The notes under the pieces: model-generated | What the model was told of the DNA's origin: nothing | The model's input: the letters and a program-made list of their open reading frames with translations, nothing else | The model's database searches: none | Program-made: the position numbers and the translations under genes | Shown here: positions 1 through 4,489 of the stretch, piece by piece | How positions within the stretch are numbered: position 1 is the stretch's first letter | Layout of the letters: the number at the start of each line of letters is the position of its first letter | Assembly (NCBI GenBank): GCA_038209235.1 | Contig: JBBQXX010000173.1 | Coordinates: 1 to 5,751, forward strand | Length of the DNA: 5,751 nucleotides | From: Blastomonas sp038209235 | GTDB lineage: Bacteria; Pseudomonadota; Alphaproteobacteria; Sphingomonadales; Sphingomonadaceae | Reading direction: 5' to 3'

Positions 1-170
1 TCATCGGCGGCATCGGCGTTTGCGGTACCCACCGGCTCGGTTTCGGCAGATGCAGCAACGTCGCTCGCAGGCAGTGCGTTGGCAATCCGCGTTGCGAGCG
101 GAATTTCTGTCGGCGCGCAAGCACCGATGGCCAGCGCAGCAGGCAAAGCGAACAGCGTCAGATTTTGCAT
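1..170 (-). CDS. Putative lipoprotein, N-terminal part (runs off the left edge)
   Basis: The frame is open from the ATG at 170 down to the edge, giving 56 codons with no stop. The protein begins with a hydrophobic stretch (LTLFALPAALAIGAC), and Ile-Gly-Ala-Cys fits a signal peptidase II lipobox with Cys18 as the lipidated residue. After the Cys comes a low-complexity, Ala/Glu/Asp-rich tether. A membrane-anchored periplasmic lipoprotein is inferred; the functional domain lies outside the window. The start at 170 is supported by a purine-rich site AAGAAGGGG just upstream (175-183 on this strand). An in-frame ATG at 206 would add 12 residues including RPRR, giving the positively charged n-region that the shorter form lacks, but it has no visible ribosome site. 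The gene is transcribed divergently from the TonB-dependent receptor and shares its 180-bp upstream region, so co-regulation is possible. Function unknown. Confidence 0.7.
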   Translation of the reverse strand, partial: MQNLTLFALPAALAIGACAPTEIPLATRIANALPASDVAASAETEPVGTANADAAD

Positions 171-174
171 GATG

Positions 175-183
175 CCCCTTCTT
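175..183 (-). promoter_or_regulatory. Ribosome binding site deciding the lipoprotein start
   Basis: Read on the minus strand this is AAGAAGGGG, four bases before the ATG at 170. It favours that start over the in-frame ATG at 206, which is preceded by no purine-rich stretch. If translation did begin at 206, this stretch would lie inside the codons for the Arg-rich n-region, so the choice is not fully settled. Confidence 0.5.
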
Positions 184-262
184 GGCCGCGCAAGGTCCGC
201 CGCCATCCAGGCGTGGCGCTAGCTGTGAATTGTGACAGCAAGGCTAAACGATCATCATCAGA

Positions 263-280
263 ATGAAATATAAGTTTCAT
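263..280. promoter_or_regulatory. AT-rich inverted repeat, possible operator
   Basis: The arms ATGAAA (263-268) and TTTCAT (275-280) are perfect inverted copies around a 6-bp centre TATAAG. A second pair, GAATG (261-265) and CATTC (282-286), lies around the same area with a slightly shifted centre. The size and symmetry suit a dimeric helix-turn-helix or metalloregulator site. The centre resembles a -10 box, so a bound protein could block transcription. It is about 70 bp before the receptor start and about 93 bp before the lipoprotein start, and could serve either. I cannot assign a regulator family. Confidence 0.35.
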
Positions 281-317
281 CCATTCGTCTTGATGCGTTG
301 CTAGGCGGCAAGAGCGC

Positions 318-332
318 TGCTGCATTGCAGCA
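318..332. promoter_or_regulatory. TGCTGCA-T-TGCAGCA dyad, possible PhaR-type operator
   Basis: A perfect 15-bp inverted repeat with 7-bp arms around a single T, ending 18 bases before the receptor ATG. Its core CTGC-ATT-GCAG matches the CTGC-N3-GCAG pattern I recall for PhaR, the polyhydroxyalkanoate-linked repressor of alphaproteobacteria such as Paracoccus. Its place between any upstream promoter and the ribosome site suits repression of the receptor. With a very tight loop it is a poor RNA hairpin, so a DNA site is more likely. The regulator assignment is inference from one site. Confidence 0.4.
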
Positions 333-339
333 CATCATC

Positions 340-345
340 GGGGGG
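340..345 (+). promoter_or_regulatory. G-run ribosome binding site of the receptor gene
   Basis: Six consecutive G residues sit five bases before the ATG at 351 and eleven before the in-frame ATG at 357. This is not a textbook AGGAG, but it is the only purine-rich stretch in range. The spacing slightly favours 351; starting at 357 would change the signal peptide by only two residues. Confidence 0.45.
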
Positions 346-350
346 TTTTC

Positions 351-3113
351 ATGATTATGTCCGGTTCAAGGTGCCAGTACGGCGCCTCACGTCGCTTTGC
401 CTCAGTTCTGTTGGCAAGCGCCGCCGCAATGGCGTTTGTTCCGCAGCTTGCCCGTGCGCAGCAAACGGTAGCTCAGCCCGGCGAAGAAGTGGAAGAGGAA
501 GGCGGCGATATCATCGTGCGCGGATCACGGCCGATTGCCGAGTCAGAGGCTGCCGCGTTGCAGATCCAGCGTTCATCCGATTCGCTGGTCAGTGTGGCTG
601 CATCCGACTCGATTGGCCGCTTGCCAGACCAGAATGTTGCCCAGGCCGCAGGACGTCTGCCTGGCGTTGCGGTCCAGCGTGACCAGGGTCAGGCGCGCAA
701 CCTCAGCTTGCGCGGTGCACCAATCAACTGGACGACACTGGCGATTGACGGCATCTCGATCGTCAGCCCTGAGGGCCGCGAGACGCGCTTTGACAGCATC
801 CCGTCGGCCATCGCATCGCAGATCATCGTCCGCAAGGCGGTGACCCCAGACATGACCGGCGAGACCGTGGCGGGCCAGATCAACATTCGCACGCGCTCGG
901 CTTTTGACTACTCGGGCCTGCATGTCGCCGGCAAGCTGGGCGGCGGCTATGTCGAACTGGGTAACCAGCAGGAATATGAAGGCCAGCTGGTGGTGTCTGA
1001 TCAATGGGACACCGGCATCGGTAAAATCGGCGTGCTGCTCTCGGGCAGCTATTATCAGCGCGATATGGTCACCGACAATTTCGAAAATGACTGGGAGGTG
1101 GTCGATCAGGATCGCCAACCGGGCAATCAGGATCGCATCTGGGCGCGCGAAACCGAGAACAAGCTGTACCGGTTGACGCGCAAGAACTATTCCTATTCGG
1201 GCCGGTTCGATTGGGAGCCAAGCGCAGGCAACCGTTTTTTTGTCCAGTCGATCTTTACGACGTTCATCGACGATGAAGCGCGCGACAACTATATTTTCGA
1301 CCTGGATGATCGCCAGAGCGATCTGACCCGGCCTGCAACCCCTGTTTGCACGATTGCCTTCAACCCTGCTCCTGCCAACAGCGGTTACGCCGATGTCTGC
1401 ATCGGCAACACGCCGCTGGCGGGTACGGTTTACGGTATCGACATCAATCAGCGCGCCACTTTACGCGCCTTCGAGCAGTCAATCTTTACCAACACTTTGG
1501 GTGGTGATCACGAGTTTGGCGACCGTTGGACGCTCGCATGGCGTGCCAACTACACCCGCGCCAAAGATGACCGCAGCGTCGTCGGCGAGGCTCGCTATGA
1601 CAGCCCCAGCACCCGCAACCTTCGCCCCACGGTCAATTATGATCTGACGGATCGCGATTTTGCCAGAATTCGGCTGTTCCGGACGATTACGACCTCTGGC
1701 CCGACCACATTTCGCGCAGGCGAGCAGGTTGTCGATATCGACCAGTTTCAAAGGCCGCTGACATCGCTGACATCGCTTGATCGGGTCGATATCACCGAAG
1801 GCTATACCGGCAAGTTTGATGTTACCAAGGAACTGAACCTGTTTGGCGGCGAAGCCAAGTTCAGCTTTGGCCTACAGTTTGACCAACGCACTAAGGAAGC
1901 CAACGAAATCCAGTTTGTGGCGAACAACGCGCAAGCAGCAGCGCTGGGTATCAGCACAACTTTCCAGACAGAATCGCTGAATATTCCCTTCAAGGGCGAA
2001 ATTCCGCTGGGCTACACCTTCCGGTATTTTGACCTCGACAAGTTGCGCAGCAATGTCGATCTGCTGCGTGCCGGACGTCCCGCCACAGCCTTGCTCGGCA
2101 ATTTCTACAATGTCCGCGAACAGGTTTTTGCGGGCTATTTTTCGGGCCGGGTTGGCTATGACTGGGGCAGCGTGCTGGCCGGTGCCAGAATCGAGCACAT
2201 CAAGAACCGCGGCCAGGCATTTGCCAACGCCAGTGCTGCGCTGCCGATTCAGGTCGAAAACGATATCACGCTCGTTTATCCGAGCTTGCACGTGAATTAC
2301 GATATCGCTGAAGACAAAAAGCTGCGTGTTTCGTTTAACACCGGTGCAGCCCGTCCCGACTATGATCAGCTTCGTCCCAACTTCACATTCAATGACCAGA
2401 ATCTGACGATTTCCGGGGGCAACCCGTTTGCCGAGCCAGAACGGGCGTATGGCGTCGATGCGTATTTTGAATGGTACATCCAACCGCAGGGCTATTTCTC
2501 GATTGGTGTGTTTTACAAGCACATCGAAGATGTCCTGTTTGGTCAATCGCGCACGTTTGGAAGCGATGCGCTTGATTCCGGTGGCGTGGATCGTTCACAG
2601 TATATTTTCAGCACCATCGGCAATGGCGGCAAGGGCTATATTCTGGGCGCCGAGGCGGCGCTGCAAGTCCAGCTTGAGCCCTACACCGAGGCTCTCGGGC
2701 TGCCGGACTGGATGGGCGGGTTTGGTTTGAGCACCAATGTCACCTTGAATGACAGCGAGGCTGAATCGCCTGACGGTACCAAAGTTCCGCTGCCTGGCAC
2801 ATCGGATGTCGTTTACAATGTCGGCGGCTATTATGAAAAATACGGTCTGTCGCTGCGTTTGAACTATCAGAAGCGCACAGATTGGCTGGATGAGCTGGGC
2901 TCGGTTGCCGATGGCGGCGATTTTTTCTGGACAACCGATGACGAGATGGACTTCTCTGCTCGCTATTCGATCACCAAGAATTTTGAGGTCTATTTTGATG
3001 CATCAAACCTGTTGAACCAGCCTGGGCGTCGCTTTGTTCGTGATCGCCAGTTTACGATTGAATGGGAACGTTTTGGCAGTCGCTACACCGGTGGCGTTCG
3101 CTTCACCTTCTGA
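351..3113 (+). CDS. TonB-dependent outer-membrane receptor (TonB-Xanth-Caul type)
   Basis: A complete 920-residue receptor that imports a ligand across the outer membrane using TonB-ExbBD energy. Residues 1-36 are a Sec signal peptide with an Arg-Arg n-region, Ala-rich core and cleavage after ALA-like 'ARA'. A TonB box candidate DIIVRG lies at 53-58. The plug follows: a DSIGRLPDQN-type motif, then GRLPGVAVQRDQGQ and NLSLRG, and later KAVTPDMTGE followed by INIRTRSAFDY. This wording is characteristic of the TonB-Xanth-Caul subfamily (TIGR01782), many members of which are linked to sugar-polymer or other carbon-source uptake. The remainder is rich in alternating aromatic beta strands and ends in GGVRFTF with terminal Phe, the usual beta-barrel assembly signal. 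Mature protein contains only two cysteines, C333 and C350, probably a disulfide in one extracellular loop. No inner-membrane transporter or degradative enzyme adjoins it, so the substrate cannot be inferred. Confidence 0.96.
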   Translation: MIMSGSRCQYGASRRFASVLLASAAAMAFVPQLARAQQTVAQPGEEVEEEGGDIIVRGSRPIAESEAAALQIQRSSDSLVSVAASDSIGRLPDQNVAQAAGRLPGVAVQRDQGQARNLSLRGAPINWTTLAIDGISIVSPEGRETRFDSIPSAIASQIIVRKAVTPDMTGETVAGQINIRTRSAFDYSGLHVAGKLGGGYVELGNQQEYEGQLVVSDQWDTGIGKIGVLLSGSYYQRDMVTDNFENDWEVVDQDRQPGNQDRIWARETENKLYRLTRKNYSYSGRFDWEPSAGNRFFVQSIFTTFIDDEARDNYIFDLDDRQSDLTRPATPVCTIAFNPAPANSGYADVCIGNTPLAGTVYGIDINQRATLRAFEQSIFTNTLGGDHEFGDRWTLAWRANYTRAKDDRSVVGEARYDSPSTRNLRPTVNYDLTDRDFARIRLFRTITTSGPTTFRAGEQVVDIDQFQRPLTSLTSLDRVDITEGYTGKFDVTKELNLFGGEAKFSFGLQFDQRTKEANEIQFVANNAQAAALGISTTFQTESLNIPFKGEIPLGYTFRYFDLDKLRSNVDLLRAGRPATALLGNFYNVREQVFAGYFSGRVGYDWGSVLAGARIEHIKNRGQAFANASAALPIQVENDITLVYPSLHVNYDIAEDKKLRVSFNTGAARPDYDQLRPNFTFNDQNLTISGGNPFAEPERAYGVDAYFEWYIQPQGYFSIGVFYKHIEDVLFGQSRTFGSDALDSGGVDRSQYIFSTIGNGGKGYILGAEAALQVQLEPYTEALGLPDWMGGFGLSTNVTLNDSEAESPDGTKVPLPGTSDVVYNVGGYYEKYGLSLRLNYQKRTDWLDELGSVADGGDFFWTTDDEMDFSARYSITKNFEVYFDASNLLNQPGRRFVRDRQFTIEWERFGSRYTGGVRFTF

Positions 3114-3130
3114 TCGTGCAACCGGGCACC

Positions 3131-3165
3131 AGCCGGAGCGGGGAACGCACAGACCCTTTCCGGCT
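3131..3165 (+). terminator. Hairpin downstream of receptor gene, weak terminator candidate
   Basis: AGCCGGA (3131-3137) pairs perfectly with TCCGGCT (3159-3165); inside, GGG (3140-3142) can pair with CCC (3154-3156) across a small internal loop. It begins 18 bases after the receptor stop, a good place for termination or 3'-end protection. It is not followed by a T run, so an intrinsic terminator is doubtful; a processing or stabilising stem is equally possible. Confidence 0.3.
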
Positions 3166-3173
3166 GATGCTGC

Positions 3174-3187
3174 CGACATGTTTGTCG
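3174..3187. repeat. Short inverted repeat CGACA-tgtt-TGTCG
   Basis: Perfect 5-bp arms around a 4-bp centre, upstream of the thioesterase gene. It ends 13 bp before a -10-like GATAAT at 3201-3206. It could be a small operator or chance; 5-bp arms are weak evidence alone. Confidence 0.2.
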
Positions 3188-3200
3188 ACCTACGCGGTGG

Positions 3201-3206
3201 GATAAT
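3201..3206 (+). promoter_or_regulatory. Possible -10 element for the thioesterase gene
   Basis: GATAAT matches five of six positions of TATAAT and lies 47 bases before the ATG at 3254. No convincing -35 is present: ATGTTT at 3178-3183 has the right 17-bp spacing but is poor, and TTGTCG at 3182-3187 is only 13 bp away. The spacer 3114-3253 otherwise shows no coding frame that I trust. Confidence 0.2.
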
Positions 3207-3253
3207 TGGGATAGGTGTGTCATCATCGGCCGCGATGGCGTAAGCTTAGATTT

Positions 3254-3658
3254 ATGCCCGATTCTTTATCCATTCGTCACGACCACGTCATATCGGTTGA
3301 TCCTTCAGAGATCGATTTTATGGGCCATGTCAACAACGCCCATTATCTCAAATGGGTGCAAGATGCTGTTGTGGCGCATTGGCAGAATATCGCGCCTCCG
3401 CAGGCGGTGGCTGAACATCTGTGGGTCGCGCTGAAACACGAGATCACCTATCGCAAGCCTGCGTTTCTGGACGATCAGGTGATCGCAACCGTGGTCCTTG
3501 AAAAAGTGCACGGTGCGCGGGCCTTTTACGAGACGATCATCCGACGCGGCGAGGATGTGCTGGCTGAAGTCAAATCAAGCTGGTGCTGCCTGGACGCCCA
3601 AACGCTGCGTCCTGCTCGGCTGGCCGAAGACATCAAGCGGCGCTTTTTCGGCAACTGA
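3254..3658 (+). CDS. Acyl-CoA thioesterase, 4HBT/YbgC-like hot-dog fold
   Basis: A 134-residue single-domain protein, the usual length for the 4-hydroxybenzoyl-CoA thioesterase-type hot-dog family, which hydrolyses acyl-CoA to acid plus CoA in the cytoplasm as dimers or tetramers. The signature IDFMGHVNNAHYLKW (residues 20-34) carries the D-x-x-G-H-V-N-N-x-x-Y-L-x-W pattern. Asp21 aligns with the catalytic Asp17 of the Pseudomonas 4-hydroxybenzoyl-CoA thioesterase. HEITYRKPAFLDDQV and the strands VVLEKVHGARAFYETI and VLAEVKSSWCCLD complete the sheet. The ATG at 3254 was chosen because family similarity begins just after it; the frame extends to a GTG at 3215, but those 13 residues (MCHHRPRW...) look non-coding. 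No clear ribosome site precedes 3254, so weak or leaderless initiation is possible. The stop lies 13 bp from the stop of the convergent membrane-protein gene. The substrate cannot be told; aromatic or short branched acyl-CoA are common in this group. Confidence 0.9.
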   Translation: MPDSLSIRHDHVISVDPSEIDFMGHVNNAHYLKWVQDAVVAHWQNIAPPQAVAEHLWVALKHEITYRKPAFLDDQVIATVVLEKVHGARAFYETIIRRGEDVLAEVKSSWCCLDAQTLRPARLAEDIKRRFFGN

Positions 3659-3671
3659 TCTGCGCGCGGGT

Positions 3672-4451
3672 TCAGCCAATCATTCCCAGGCCGATTAGCG
3701 CCAGCAGAAACATCGTGACCACAAAGCTTATGCACACGAGCAAAACGCTGAGCCGCAGCACTGCGCCCAGGCGCGATGTGTGATACGCATGGCGCAACTG
3801 GCGGTACATATGCAAAGGCGCAAACACCACCGCCAAGGGGATAACGGCGCTGGGCACGATGTCGGACTTTACCGATAATGTGGCCACGATAAACAAAAGC
3901 GACATGAAAGCGATCGAATAGGTCACGCCCACTGCCTGGTCATAAAAATGATCCCTGCGTCTTCCCAATGTTACCAACCATATAAGTGCAATCGATAGCG
4001 GAACCAGCAGCCAGGCGAATTTACAGCCATTCGATTGCAGCTTGTAGAGCAACAGATCGGGGTTTTTGTTCGCCTTGCCGATCGCCTTGCTGGCCCATTG
4101 GTCAAATGCCTTCCAGCCGGTGTCGATCTCGCCGACAAGATCAAGGCCGCGCACATTTTCAGCCCCTTCAGCTTCCATTGCCTCGGGATAGCGCGCCTTG
4201 CCCTCGGTGGCGAAGGAGAGGCCGTTGACGTTGTTTTTCAACTCATTGAGCGCGGCCAGACGCTGCTTGTAGTCATCGGACGACGGGGCAATGTCCGCCA
4301 GTTCGCGTTCTTCCTTGCTGATATTGGGCTCCAGATCCTGCATCTCGGCGCGCATGCCATCGCGCCAGTCGTCGATGCTGACAAAATTGCAAATGCGAAA
4401 GCATGGCTTTGCCCGCCGTCGGGGCCAAGTGCTTTGATCTTGCGTCATCAT
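3672..4451 (-). CDS. Four-helix membrane protein, C-terminal half of a DUF3667-type protein (probably 5'-truncated)
   Basis: From the ATG at 4451 this encodes 259 residues. AAAAGG five bases upstream supports that start; an open extension to 4526 would overlap the divergent gene. Residues 1-30 (MMTQDQSTW..., with RRR at 11-13) match nothing I know. Residues 33-75 are charged and probably helical, 100-140 soluble. Membrane helices lie at about 144-162, 173-192, 198-215 and 231-256. NPDLLLYKLQSNGCKFAW (130-147), TYSIAFMSLL (177-186) and PLHMYRQLRHAY (212-223) recall the C-terminal half of sphingomonad proteins annotated DUF3667. Those usually run to about 330-380 residues and start with a zinc ribbon (paired CxxC), the FDGK/RPGE-type segment and a first membrane helix; none of these is present, nor readable upstream, where the flavin reductase gene begins. 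It may be a decayed remnant or a shortened functional variant. The frame is intact, which favours recent truncation or retained use. Function unknown. Confidence 0.7.
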   Translation of the reverse strand: MMTQDQSTWPRRRAKPCFRICNFVSIDDWRDGMRAEMQDLEPNISKEERELADIAPSSDDYKQRLAALNELKNNVNGLSFATEGKARYPEAMEAEGAENVRGLDLVGEIDTGWKAFDQWASKAIGKANKNPDLLLYKLQSNGCKFAWLLVPLSIALIWLVTLGRRRDHFYDQAVGVTYSIAFMSLLFIVATLSVKSDIVPSAVIPLAVVFAPLHMYRQLRHAYHTSRLGAVLRLSVLLVCISFVVTMFLLALIGLGMIG

Positions 4452-4489
4452 GATTGCCTTTTGCCCACGGCTGCGGTTAAGCCCGCGCA
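4452..4489. promoter_or_regulatory. 38-bp divergent start region
   Basis: Only 38 bp separate the ATG of the minus-strand membrane protein (4451) from the ATG of the plus-strand fusion gene (4490). That is too short for two separate full promoters plus leaders, so at least one promoter must lie within the opposite coding sequence. On the minus strand AAAAGG is a usable ribosome site. On the plus strand no purine-rich site precedes 4490 (the sequence is GGTTAAGCCCGCGCA), suggesting weak or leaderless initiation. Confidence 0.5.

Larger units (their letters stand above)
171..350. promoter_or_regulatory. Divergent intergenic region between lipoprotein and receptor genes
   Basis: This 180-bp stretch has no coding frame of its own and must hold promoters for the minus-strand lipoprotein and the plus-strand receptor. 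The part around 241-290 is more AT-rich than its surroundings. It contains two perfect inverted repeats, listed separately. I looked for -35/-10 pairs. TATAAG at 269-274 resembles a -10 element but has no good -35 at 16-18 bp, and TTGTGA at 230-235 has no partner. No promoter is therefore assigned. Confidence 0.6.

Noticed and set aside
251..260. ATCATCATCA triplet run
   Set aside because: Only about three units, too short to call a repeat or a phase-variation tract.
279..289. ATCCATTCGTC occurs here and again at 3268-3278
   Set aside because: An 11-base match between an intergenic site and a coding N-terminus, with no symmetry or further copies; likely chance.
1872..2546. Open minus-strand frame of 224 codons inside the receptor gene
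   Set aside because: It lies wholly antisense to the beta-barrel coding sequence, shows no family signature and has no supporting ribosome site that I could find.
3215..3253. GTG start extending the thioesterase by 13 residues
   Set aside because: The added residues do not look like the family N-terminus; similarity begins right after the ATG at 3254.
3659..3671. Terminator between the convergent thioesterase and membrane-protein genes
   Set aside because: Only 13 bp lie between the stops and no hairpin with a T run is visible.
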